Origin: Bacteroidota bacterium
GTDB lineage: Bacteria; Bacteroidota; Bacteroidia; Bacteroidales; Prolixibacteraceae
Assembly (NCBI GenBank): GCA_024278975.1
Contig: JAJRSD010000039.1
Location: 1-64,000 of the forward strand
Direction of reading: 5' to 3'
Length of the DNA: 64,000 bases
Shown piece by piece: positions 1 to 7,475 of the stretch (position 1 is the stretch's first letter; the number at the start of each line of letters is the position of its first letter). The notes below the pieces were generated by a model. It was not told the DNA's origin. It saw only the letters and a list, made by a program, of their open reading frames with translations, and searched no databases. A program made the position numbers and the translations under genes.

Positions 1-272
1 AAGGCAGATAAAAATGAATTTTAACTCATCATAAATTATTCTAAACCCATATTTAGTGAAATAACAAAAATATTATATCTGATATTCAATTAGTTAACAT
101 TTAAATATCCTGTTTTTTTAAAACTTTCGGACAGGTATGGAATATTTTATATCTGTATGTAGCCAATTTGTTAAGTCAAAAATAATCTTGCTGCAAATAC
201 AGTATATTTTAATAAAACAAGGTAGCATTAGCCTTTTTCCTCGTTTGGAGGTTTTTACGTGACGATTAATTC

Positions 273-398
273 TCATTTATGACGCAGTTGTGTTGATGTT
301 TTACAAAATAATTCAAATAATTGGATCGTTTCATTAGAAGCAGCTAGATATACCCAAAACACATAGCTTTTCGGTTTTTTGATTCGTTCTTTTCGAGC
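273..398 (-). pseudogene. possible coding remnant, unrecognised
   Basis: Part of an otherwise gene-free first 450 bases. A minus-strand frame stays open for about 41 codons after an in-frame stop and reads like protein (KKPKSYVFWVYLAASNETIQ, then a Leu/Phe-rich stretch ending LRHK-stop). It has no ATG. I do not recognise the family. It could be the 3' end of a decayed gene at the edge of the metal island, or chance. The rest of 1-448 is AT-rich and shows nothing I can support. Confidence 0.25.
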
Positions 399-448
399 CT
401 AGTTATCAAACTTTCAGCTCTAATAAAAAGCTAATTCTACAAAAAATA

Positions 449-472
449 AAAGCCCGCTGTTAGGCGAGCTTT
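449..472 (-). terminator. Rho-independent terminator after the HMA gene
   Basis: On the minus strand the sequence forms AAAGCTCGC - CTAACA - GCGGGCTTT (one mismatch) followed by a T-rich run. It lies 25 bases downstream of the stop of the HMA-domain gene and is therefore the probable 3' end of the metal island transcript. Confidence 0.7.
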
Positions 473-496
473 GAAATTATTTTGTTGAGTATAATC

Positions 497-865
497 TTAA
501 TGATTATGACCTGCGTGGCTATCCTGCTTTTTTTCAGCACGATCGTATTTGCAGCAGCCCGGAAGTTTATCATATACTTCGTCGCTGGCTTTGTGCATTT
601 CGGTGTCGTGACCAACTTTTGCAACTGCCATTTGTAATTTGTGTACATCTGTCTTAGAATCGTCGAAAACCACTTTAAGCATCTTCGACTCTTTATTCCA
701 GTCGGCCGTGGAAACTCCATCGACTGCCAGTACCGCTTTTTCAATGCGTTTTTCGCACATTCCGCAATTACCATACACTTTAAACTTTTCGGTTTTATCT
801 CCTGCAAAAACCGTAAATGCACCCATTACAAACAGGGCTACTAAACTTAAAACTTTTGTTCTCAT
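497..865 (-). CDS. secreted heavy-metal-associated (HMA) domain protein
   Basis: A 122-residue protein with a Sec signal peptide (residues 1-21) and one HMA domain at about 27-95. The metal site is CGMC at residues 34-37 (family consensus MxCxxC; here the first Met is replaced by Asn). The C-terminus adds a CC pair near residue 104 and a His-rich end (HAGHNH). HMA domains bind one Cu(I) or similar soft metal through the two cysteines, so this is a likely periplasmic copper chaperone or scavenger. It is the last gene of the copper island and is followed by a terminator. The target partner is not visible; hand-over to the Cus system or the multicopper oxidases is inference. Confidence 0.85.
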   Translation of the reverse strand: MRTKVLSLVALFVMGAFTVFAGDKTEKFKVYGNCGMCEKRIEKAVLAVDGVSTADWNKESKMLKVVFDDSKTDVHKLQMAVAKVGHDTEMHKASDEVYDKLPGCCKYDRAEKKQDSHAGHNH

Positions 866-952
866 TTTTAATAATTTTAATCTGTTAAATATTTATTCTA
901 CAACTATAAATTTTGGGATAGCTAACATTTCAATACTGTTTCTTTACTAGTT

Positions 953-1162
953 TCAACAGTTACAACTCGTATTTCTTTGAATTGGTGGACACGGCACTGA
1001 GCCGTAGGAACAATAAACGCAGCAATCGCCTTTTTTTGGTTTAAGAACTGTATTACAGCTTTCGCATTCATAAAAAAACTGACATGCATCGTCCGGCATC
1101 ATTTCCTGTTTTGAATATCCGCACGTGGGGCATGTTATTGTGGATTTAAATTGTATTTCCAT
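953..1162 (-). CDS. GDCCVxC domain small metal-binding protein
   Basis: A 69-residue cytoplasmic protein without signal peptide, with ten cysteines. CPTC at 11-14, further Cys at 27, 33 and 36, and the signature GDCCVYC at 45-51 followed by SYGSVPCPPIQ. This matches the family called GDCCVxC domain-containing (seleno)protein, which is common in mercury and copper resistance loci. No biochemical role is established. In some relatives a position in the motif is selenocysteine; here it is cysteine. Location between a TRASH-like protein and an HMA protein in a copper island suggests metal binding or sensing. Confidence 0.8.
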   Translation of the reverse strand: MEIQFKSTITCPTCGYSKQEMMPDDACQFFYECESCNTVLKPKKGDCCVYCSYGSVPCPPIQRNTSCNC

Positions 1163-1237
1163 AATTATGATATTTTATTATTTACCTTACCAATCGCACA
1201 GCTAACGAATTATTTTACCGCTCCAAAAATATTGTTA

Positions 1238-1726
1238 CTACTTGCTTTGGGATATCTCATTCTTTGCAATATATTCTTCATAATTTCTATATGATTTGAA
1301 AAATAATACTTTACCCTTTTTCTCCGGATTTTGTACGATAACTGCATCTGCTTTACTTATTCTTTCGTTCGAATAAGGGTCGATAGTGTTTTGGCAATCT
1401 TTCAAGTTATTGCTTAACCTTGCTTCGCACTTATCACAGCACGCCCAATATGTTTTTCCTTCAATCTCAACCGGCATAATTACTTTTGTGTTAATATCGT
1501 TGCCTGCCATACAAACCCTATCGGAAGATAACTCTTGGTTGTATAAGTTATCTAACGAGTTTTGAAAGTTCTGATACTTAACAATCGGATATCCAAAATA
1601 ACCTACAAATACGAGCATCGCAATAGCAGCAATAATTATCAGCCCTCTCTTCTCCTTTAATGACCATAGCGATTCTGGCTTTTTATTAATACTCTTACTT
1701 AATTTATCTAATTTTTTATTTATCAT
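1238..1726 (-). CDS. membrane-anchored TRASH-like metal-binding protein
   Basis: 162 residues with one N-terminal membrane segment (about 29-46) after a basic stretch, so the rest is probably periplasmic. The soluble part has VCMAGND at 71-77 and WACCDKCEARL at 94-104, giving the spaced Cys...CCxxC arrangement of TRASH/YHS-type metal-binding domains, and a C-terminal region resembling the NosL/MlpA-type fold (DAVIVQNPEKKGKVLFFKS). It lies directly downstream of the copper ATPase. A role in receiving or sensing copper in the periplasm is inferred from motif and position; the family is not named with certainty. Confidence 0.65.
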   Translation of the reverse strand: MINKKLDKLSKSINKKPESLWSLKEKRGLIIIAAIAMLVFVGYFGYPIVKYQNFQNSLDNLYNQELSSDRVCMAGNDINTKVIMPVEIEGKTYWACCDKCEARLSNNLKDCQNTIDPYSNERISKADAVIVQNPEKKGKVLFFKSYRNYEEYIAKNEISQSK

Positions 1727-1833
1727 TTTAAAATTCTACGTCTTTGTCTTTTAATACTATTCTGCTTCACACTTGTTTCTTTTGTACCGAAATTCTTAAT
1801 ATTAATTTTAGGAAATAACTCATAACTATTAAT

Positions 1834-4365
1834 TTAGGCCTTTCGTAATCTCAATGCATTTGAAATAACAGAAACAGAGCTAAAACTCATGGCTGCTGCC
1901 GCAATTACCGGACTTAATAATATTCCGAAAAACGGGAATAAAATACCTGCCGCAATGGGTACACCAAGAGCATTGTAAACAAAAGCAAAAAACAGGTTTT
2001 GTTTAATGTTCCGCATCACTTTTACGCTTAAATCGCGTGCTCTTACAATTCCTGTCAAGTCGCCTTTTACCAATGTAATTTCGGCACTTTGCATGGCAAT
2101 GTCAGTTCCGGTTCCCATTGCAATTCCAACGTTTGCCATTTCGAGTGCCGGAGCATCGTTAATACCATCGCCAGCCATGGCAACAATATGTCCTTGTTCC
2201 TGTAGTTCTTTTACCTTATTGTATTTATCATCGGGTAAACAATCGGCTTTATAACCATCGAGTCCCAATTCGCTGGCAACAGCTTTTGCAGTAAATTTAT
2301 TATCGCCTGTTAACATATGTACTTTAATACCCATTTTTTGAAGCTCTTGGATGGCACTCTTCGATGTCTTTTTTATTTTATCAGAAACACTGACAATGCC
2401 CACAACATCCTGTCCTAGAAGAAGGTACATTACTGTTTGTCCGGTTGATTGCCACTCTTCGGCGAGCTTCTTCTGCTTTTCTGTTAAATTGGCATTAAAT
2501 TCATCAATTAACCTGTGATTGCCCAAACCAATATTTTCACCTTCGTACAGCGCTTTAACACCTTTTCCTGTTACCGATTCGAATTGCTCCAGTTTTATTA
2601 ATTCAATATTTCTCTCTTTTGCCCCTTTAACAATTGCGTCTGCAAGTGGGTGTTCGCTGTTTGCATCAACCGATGCAGCCAGTTTCAAAATCTCAATGTC
2701 GGTTTTTTCAGTAAACGATTTAAATTCATTTAAACTGGGTTTCCCTTCTGTTATAGTTCCGGTTTTATCGATAATTAAAGTATCAACTTTATTCATCTCT
2801 TCAATGGCACGGGCATCTTTTACCAACACTCCCGATTGCGCTCCCCTTCCGGTTCCTACCATTATCGACATGGGAGTTGCAAGACCCAAAGCACACGGGC
2901 AAGCAATAATTAAAACTGCTACGGCATTTACAAAAGCATAAACATAAGCGGGGTCGGGACCCCATATTACCCAAACTGCAAAAGTGATTAAAGCAATAGA
3001 TATAACTATCTGTACAAAATATTTAGCCACTGTGTCGGCTAATTTCTGTATTGGTGCGCGCGAACGGCTGGCATGATTTACCATCTCAACAATTTGTGCC
3101 AGCAGAGTATCGCTACCTACTTTTTCAGCCGTCATTGTAAAAACTGTTTTGCCATTTATGGTTCCGCCTGTTACTTTATCTCCGGTTTCTTTATCTGCCG
3201 GTATTGGTTCGCCGGTAATCATACTTTCGTCGATTACGGCGATTCCTTCTTTAATGGAACCATCAACCGGTATTTTTTCGCCGGGCTTAACTTTTAAGAT
3301 ATCACCCTCTTTTACCTCTTCCAAAGGAATCTCAATTTCTTCTCCGTCACGGATAACTCTGGCAATGGGAGGTACAAGCCCGAGCAAAGCTTTTATGGCC
3401 GAGTTCGTACGACTGTGAGCGCGCAATTCCATTACTTGTCCCAGTAAAACTAAAGTGAGAATTACCGCTGCTGCCTCGAAATATAGATGAACATTTCCGC
3501 TGCCATCTTTGAATTGGGAAGGGAAAGCAGATGGCATCAAAAGTGCAAATACACTAAACAGATAGGCAGAACCAACACCAATGGAAATGAGTGTCCACAT
3601 ATTTGGCGAACGCCTGACTATGGAACTCCAGCCACGTTTAAAGAATTCGCCACTACAATAAAGCACAACCGGGGTTGCAAGTACAAATTCAATCCATCCC
3701 CAGGTTTTTGCAGTTGCAATATTTTGCAACTGCAAAAAACTAAAGAATTCTGACATGGCAATTATAAAAACTGGAACACTCAATACTAAAGCAATCCAGA
3801 ATTTTTTGGTCATTCTTTTATAGGCAAGTTGTTCTTCGCTGGTAGTTTCTCCTTTTTCCGGTACTAAATCCATACCGCATTTAGGGCAAGCTCCGGGTTT
3901 ATCTTTTTTTATCTCGGGGTGCATCGGACAAGTATAAATTGTACCTTTACTTACAACCGACTGCTCCTGTAAAAGGTGCATTCCGCATTCCGGACAGTCG
4001 CCGGGTTCTGGGTACACCTTTTCACCCTCGCAATGCATGGGGCAATAATAATTTGCGTGCTCGTTTTTATGTTGATGTTTGGTATGATCCTCTTTATGAT
4101 GAATGTGTTTATGTGCAGATTTTTCATGTTTATTACTTTCTGACCCGATAACCAAATTCATATTACAAACAGGGCAATTCCCTGGTTCATTGTATGTTTT
4201 GTCGCCTTCACATTTCATCGGACAAAAGTAAATTTCAGCAACGTTTGAACTCTCGTTGAGATGAGAATGCCCATCGCCTCCACAGCATGCAGACACAGGT
4301 TCAACTTCTTTCGGAATAATATGTTTATGATTATTCCCGGATGTTGTTTTGTAGATATCTTTCAT
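1834..4365 (-). CDS. copA: type IB-1 Cu(I)-exporting P-type ATPase with three HMBD modules
   Basis: 843 residues. Exports Cu(I) or Ag(I) from the cytoplasm using ATP. The N-terminus is His/Cys-rich and carries three heavy-metal-binding-domain repeats (FCPMKCEG.., YCPMHCEG.., YTCPMHPEI.. each followed by a CPxCxM half) within residues 46-170, in place of the HMA domains usual in CopA. Core motifs are TGEP (about 383), CPC in the transport segment (about 487), DKTGT phosphorylation site (about 531), SEHPLA, and GDGINDAP (about 730). The YN and MSFSS motifs in the last two membrane segments are those of the Cu(I) subgroup IB-1. Transcribed alone or with the downstream TRASH and GDCCVxC genes. 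Its promoter carries the motif shared with two other island promoters (4394-4456). Confidence 0.95.
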   Translation of the reverse strand: MKDIYKTTSGNNHKHIIPKEVEPVSACCGGDGHSHLNESSNVAEIYFCPMKCEGDKTYNEPGNCPVCNMNLVIGSESNKHEKSAHKHIHHKEDHTKHQHKNEHANYYCPMHCEGEKVYPEPGDCPECGMHLLQEQSVVSKGTIYTCPMHPEIKKDKPGACPKCGMDLVPEKGETTSEEQLAYKRMTKKFWIALVLSVPVFIIAMSEFFSFLQLQNIATAKTWGWIEFVLATPVVLYCSGEFFKRGWSSIVRRSPNMWTLISIGVGSAYLFSVFALLMPSAFPSQFKDGSGNVHLYFEAAAVILTLVLLGQVMELRAHSRTNSAIKALLGLVPPIARVIRDGEEIEIPLEEVKEGDILKVKPGEKIPVDGSIKEGIAVIDESMITGEPIPADKETGDKVTGGTINGKTVFTMTAEKVGSDTLLAQIVEMVNHASRSRAPIQKLADTVAKYFVQIVISIALITFAVWVIWGPDPAYVYAFVNAVAVLIIACPCALGLATPMSIMVGTGRGAQSGVLVKDARAIEEMNKVDTLIIDKTGTITEGKPSLNEFKSFTEKTDIEILKLAASVDANSEHPLADAIVKGAKERNIELIKLEQFESVTGKGVKALYEGENIGLGNHRLIDEFNANLTEKQKKLAEEWQSTGQTVMYLLLGQDVVGIVSVSDKIKKTSKSAIQELQKMGIKVHMLTGDNKFTAKAVASELGLDGYKADCLPDDKYNKVKELQEQGHIVAMAGDGINDAPALEMANVGIAMGTGTDIAMQSAEITLVKGDLTGIVRARDLSVKVMRNIKQNLFFAFVYNALGVPIAAGILFPFFGILLSPVIAAAAMSFSSVSVISNALRLRKA

Positions 4366-4393
4366 AATAGTAATTTTTAATTATTGATCGGTT

Positions 4394-4456
4394 CAAAGTT
4401 ACTGTACACTGTTGATTAGAGTGTTACATAATTTTTTGAAAGAGTTGTAAAATTTT
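4394..4456 (-). promoter_or_regulatory. copA promoter with shared island motif
   Basis: On the minus strand TAACTTTG (4401-4394) fits the Bacteroidota -7 element TAnnTTTG. Exactly 20 bases upstream of it begins a 35-base AT-rich block (plus-strand 4422-4456) containing TGTTACATAATTT, repeated in very similar form before the Met/His-rich gene (6828-6863) and before the Cys-rich envelope gene (25214-25248). No good -33 TTTG is present, which fits an activator-dependent promoter. The likely regulators are the two HMA-AraC proteins; this is inference. Confidence 0.65.
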
Positions 4457-4518
4457 AATGTTACCATTTTTTATTTCCCAGTTCTTAATATAAATTATCA
4501 TTTAAGTGCATAGATATT

Positions 4519-4857
4519 TTAAAAAAGAAATTCTGTAAACCCTATTTTTTCATCCATCTTACATTCAGGATGAAATAATTCTCTTAATTCTTGTTCAATA
4601 ATTATTCGGTCTCGTTGTTTTAAAAAAATAGTATAGTGAACAAAAATTTCTATCTGACCGTTACAATTTTTTTTCCAGCACTCTTTCTTGTCATAATTTT
4701 CAATTCGTGTTTTCAGTTTTGAACTTTCGCCAATGTCTATTAAAAAAAATTCCTTGTCCACTTTGCATATAACAGCATATATTCCTGACCTATCTTTGAG
4801 CTTATCAATTGATTTAATTGGTCCGGTAAAAGAATATTTTCCTAATTTGATAGGCAT
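4519..4857 (-). CDS. GIY-YIG-like small protein
   Basis: 112 residues, no signal peptide. SGIYAVICK near residue 25 and LIDIGESSKLKTRIENY near 38-54 correspond to the GIY and YIG half-motifs of the GIY-YIG fold, and EQELRELFHPEC near 88-99 supplies the late conserved Glu. The second motif is degenerate (DIGES for YIGxT), so nuclease activity is uncertain. It is the only gene in the copper island with no metal-binding signature and may be a passenger. No partner can be named. Confidence 0.55.
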   Translation of the reverse strand: MPIKLGKYSFTGPIKSIDKLKDRSGIYAVICKVDKEFFLIDIGESSKLKTRIENYDKKECWKKNCNGQIEIFVHYTIFLKQRDRIIIEQELRELFHPECKMDEKIGFTEFLF

Positions 4858-4900
4858 TACATTTAATGTTTTAATCGGTAATTAATATTTAGCAAACTAT

Positions 4901-5359
4901 TTACTTTAAACTATTTCGTATTGAATTCAAAAAACTTGTAAGTTCTCTTTTGCCATCTTGCGACAAACGAGCCTCGCGATGAATGAACGTGTACGATGCC
5001 ATTGGCATTTCATCTTTTTCAATCTGGCTTATCATCGATTTTAATTTGCTTTTCTGTTTTCGTTTCGAATAGGTTCCAAATTCACTGAGATTTAAATTCT
5101 CTTTTCCCTCATTGATGTGGTTTTCTAAGAGCCAGCCAATTGGTTGTACCTTGCTGTACCATGGGTATGCAGTATTGTTGCTGTGGCAATTGTAACAAGA
5201 GACGTTTAAAAGAGCAGTAATATTTTCAGGAACATTAAACGTTCTGACAAAATCGTCGGAAGTTACGTCTGGATTTTGATTTGTTCCGGAGGGAATAAAC
5301 TGAATTCCCACCAGAACAACCAAAACCAATATTAAACTTACTCGTATTAGCCGTTTCAT
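4901..5359 (-). CDS. haem-binding domain protein (Haem_bd family)
   Basis: 152 residues with an N-terminal membrane anchor or signal (residues 5-23). CYNCH (about 55-59) is a CxxCH c-type haem attachment site, followed by YPWYSKVQPIGWLL, the hallmark of the small haem-binding Haem_bd family. MPMASYTFIH near 112-121 supplies a likely axial Met or His. The 3' end of the upstream DUF3347 gene overlaps the start by 4 bases (ATGA-type), so the two are translationally coupled. A one-haem periplasmic electron carrier, perhaps in copper redox cycling, is inferred from the neighbours. Confidence 0.8.
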   Translation of the reverse strand: MKRLIRVSLILVLVVLVGIQFIPSGTNQNPDVTSDDFVRTFNVPENITALLNVSCYNCHSNNTAYPWYSKVQPIGWLLENHINEGKENLNLSEFGTYSKRKQKSKLKSMISQIEKDEMPMASYTFIHREARLSQDGKRELTSFLNSIRNSLK

Positions 5360-5940
5360 TGAATAGTAATTTCTTGTTTAACACTTCCGCATTTCAGCAT
5401 TTTACTGCCATAATACGGATTGTTGACTTCGCTAGATTCGCTTAACCACATGCCACCCTCTCCGTTGTTATACATTGGGCAGTATGTTTGATATAAATTC
5501 CGGTCGCTTCCACTTATGGCAATCAGATCTTTTATGTCGGCACTTAAAACTTCAAGGTGCTCTCTCTGATGTTCTATATTTCCACTATTTTCAGAAATAT
5601 GTTCAGCTTGCTCATTTGCATTCTCAATTATTTCGGACAACTCGTTTTGTTGAGATTTTGGTTGAGACGAAATGTCGAATTTTGAAAAAGATTCATTTAA
5701 AGACTTTGCAAAACCGGCAGCTTTTTTACTGTTGTCGCTAACCAGGGCATTTTTTAAGGCCAGGTAGTTTTCAAGAATTGCAGTTACCGATTTAGAGTGT
5801 TTAACTTCTAATGATGATTTTGTTGTTTTAGCCGACACTTTCGATTCCATTTTGGAATGACTGTGATTTGAATGATTGTGTTGTGCTTTTGCTCCCCAGC
5901 TTACTATAGCCAGAAAGAGAATAATAATTGTTGTTTTCAT
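5356..5940 (-). CDS. DUF3347 periplasmic protein
   Basis: 194 residues with signal peptide (1-19) and His-rich segment after it (HNHSNHSHSK). The rest is a DUF3347 domain: a helical part containing YLALKNALVSDN, then YCPMYNNGEGGMWLS and NPYYGSKMLKCG at the C-terminus. The conserved YCPM, YWLS-like and CG residues recur in the DUF3347 protein at 10969 and in the C-terminal domain of CusB here, so the module is likely a periplasmic Cu/Ag binding unit. Its function is not established. Coupled by 4-base overlap to the haem-binding gene. Confidence 0.85.
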   Translation of the reverse strand: MKTTIIILFLAIVSWGAKAQHNHSNHSHSKMESKVSAKTTKSSLEVKHSKSVTAILENYLALKNALVSDNSKKAAGFAKSLNESFSKFDISSQPKSQQNELSEIIENANEQAEHISENSGNIEHQREHLEVLSADIKDLIAISGSDRNLYQTYCPMYNNGEGGMWLSESSEVNNPYYGSKMLKCGSVKQEITIQ

Positions 5941-5996
5941 TTTACTTATTTTTAAATTTATAATTTCTTATTGAATACCTTTTTTTGAATAATAGT

Positions 5997-6215
5997 TTAT
6001 AAAATATCACTCCTTGTTTGTTCATACTGTTCTTTGCTTATCTCGCCTCTGGCGTATCTTTCCTTGAGCATTTCGAAGGCAGATTTATCAGGATCATCGA
6101 AGTAATTGTTTTTATTAACAGTTCTTGAGATAACCCATATAATTAAGATTACAGCAACTAACCCGATAATCCAGCCAAAACCCATTCCCCAGCCCATTCC
6201 ATTTAAACCATGCAT
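5997..6215 (-). CDS. SHOCT domain small membrane protein
   Basis: 72 residues: one membrane segment (about 13-30) followed by a SHOCT domain (about 44-72: AFEMLKERYARGEISKEQYE, then an Asp-Ile-Leu end). SHOCT is a short helical pair found at the C-terminus of many small membrane proteins, of unknown function, often in metal resistance clusters. The ATG is preceded by GGAGAATT about 6 bases upstream, one of the few Shine-Dalgarno-like sites in the window. Part of the 6767-4901 gene run. Confidence 0.8.
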   Translation of the reverse strand: MHGLNGMGWGMGFGWIIGLVAVILIIWVISRTVNKNNYFDDPDKSAFEMLKERYARGEISKEQYEQTRSDIL

Positions 6216-6302
6216 AATAATTCTCCTTTCTTAATTAATTTTTCTTTCTTTTTAAATAATGTTGTCAGATTGTAAGTCTCTGATAGGTTGATGCTATCTC
6301 TT

Positions 6303-6767
6303 TTAGTGCATCTTATCCAAACCCGTTTTTTCAGTTTCTTTCATTTTAGATTTAATCGATTTCATCATTTCGGGTTGCTCCATCATCATATCAACCATTG
6401 AGCATCGCATGGCAGAATCGTTCATGCAAACCGTCATCATCTTTTTCATCATTTCAGGATTACTCTTCATCATACCCATCATGTCTCCATGTTGCATTTT
6501 ATGGTTAGGCGATGATTCTTTCATGCTGTGTTTTTCTTCTGAACCATGCATGCCGGTGTTGCTGTTTTGCATCATCATTGTTGCATGTTTGTTTCCTTTC
6601 ATTGCTGTCATAAATTCCGACATTAATTGATGGTCTCCCATAATTGCATTGAAAATTTCTGTTCTTGTCTCCTGCTTGTCAAGCAATGTTTTTACTGTTG
6701 TATTCTGGCTGTAGCCGTTAATTGTCAGTACAAATACTGCGATAAAAATTGTTACTATTGTTTTCAT
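6303..6767 (-). CDS. Met/His-rich secreted protein
   Basis: 154 residues with a Sec signal peptide (1-20). The mature part is very rich in Met and His, with runs such as ATMMMQNSNTGMHGSEEKHS, HKMQHGDMMGMMKSNPEMMK and VDMMMEQPEMMKSIKSKM. No domain recognised beyond low-complexity similarity to Met-rich copper-binding proteins. Thioether and imidazole side chains bind Cu(I) and Cu(II), so a periplasmic copper buffer is plausible. It is the first gene after the HMA-AraC regulator and has its own promoter with the shared island motif. Confidence 0.65.
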   Translation of the reverse strand: MKTIVTIFIAVFVLTINGYSQNTTVKTLLDKQETRTEIFNAIMGDHQLMSEFMTAMKGNKHATMMMQNSNTGMHGSEEKHSMKESSPNHKMQHGDMMGMMKSNPEMMKKMMTVCMNDSAMRCSMVDMMMEQPEMMKSIKSKMKETEKTGLDKMH

Positions 6768-6799
6768 GATAATAATATTTAATGTTGTTTATAATAGTT

Positions 6800-6863
6800 C
6801 AAAAGTACTACCTGTTATAGTATTCTCTGTTACATAATTTCTGAAATGATTTACATGATTTTC
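6800..6863 (-). promoter_or_regulatory. promoter of the Met/His-rich gene with shared island motif
   Basis: Minus-strand TACTTTTG (6807-6800) fits TAnnTTTG. The block TGTTACATAATTT begins at 6828, 20 bases away, exactly as in the copA promoter, and continues with CTGAAATGATTTACATGATT. The block on the minus strand contains ATGTAA twice, about 22 bases apart, which is a spacing typical of paired AraC half-sites on one DNA face. Confidence 0.65.
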
Positions 6864-6869
6864 AGGTGT

Positions 6870-7469
6870 TTATACATTGTCTATTGATTTTCGTTTATGG
6901 TCGCCCAAATTTTTGAAATAGGAAGGTGTAAAACCTGTGTTTTTTTTGAATTGGCCGGAAAGGTGTGCAACGCTACTGTATCCCATTTCGTAAGCAATTT
7001 CGCTCAAAGTTTTTTCATCGTAAACAAGTAACTCTTTAACCCGTTCTATTTTAAGGTTTATTATGTAATGCTCGATAGTTATGTTTTCGACCGATGAAAA
7101 AAGAGTGCTTAAGTAGTTGTAATCCTTATTCATTTTTGATGAAAGAAAAGTTGAAAAATTAACTTTTCGCTCATCAGTTTGATTTGAGTATACAAAATTG
7201 ACAGTTAGATTCTTAATTTGCTCAACTAATTGCATAGCCTGGCTGCTCATAGTTTCGAACCCAACTTCATTTAGGTTCGCCTCAATTTGTTGAAATACAT
7301 TGTTAGGAATATCGTGCCCAACTTCCACTTTCCCAAGTTGCACATTTACGTCTTCAATTCCGGCACTTTTAAATATTTGTCCAACTACCAAAATACAGCG
7401 ATTGCATACCATATTTTTGATAAAAATATTGCTTGGCTGCGATATTTTATTTCCATCGAGATTATTCAT
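6870..7469 (-). CDS. AraC-family regulator with HMA-like metal-binding domain
   Basis: 199 residues. N-terminal 15-85 looks like an HMA ferredoxin fold with NMVCNRC (Cys22, Cys25) in the position of MxCxxC. The C-terminal half (about 100-195) is an AraC double helix-turn-helix: LSEIAYEMGYSSVAHLSGQF and FKKNTGFTPSYFK are the diagnostic second HTH. The protein therefore likely senses Cu(I) or Ag(I) through the two cysteines and controls the island. A paralogue lies at 25274-25846 with the same layout. The gene ends 7 bases after the flavoprotein gene begins downstream order, so it is probably co-transcribed with the flavoprotein and oxidase genes upstream. Confidence 0.85.
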   Translation of the reverse strand: MNNLDGNKISQPSNIFIKNMVCNRCILVVGQIFKSAGIEDVNVQLGKVEVGHDIPNNVFQQIEANLNEVGFETMSSQAMQLVEQIKNLTVNFVYSNQTDERKVNFSTFLSSKMNKDYNYLSTLFSSVENITIEHYIINLKIERVKELLVYDEKTLSEIAYEMGYSSVAHLSGQFKKNTGFTPSYFKNLGDHKRKSIDNV

Positions 7470-7475
7470 TGTACT

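Noticed and set aside
2006-2254. Open frames opposite to copA and many other genes
   Set aside because: They are shadows of well-conserved genes on the other strand with no protein features of their own.
4519-4857. Homing endonuclease or mobile intron marker
   Set aside because: The GIY-YIG motif is degenerate and there is no intron, intein or flanking repeat.
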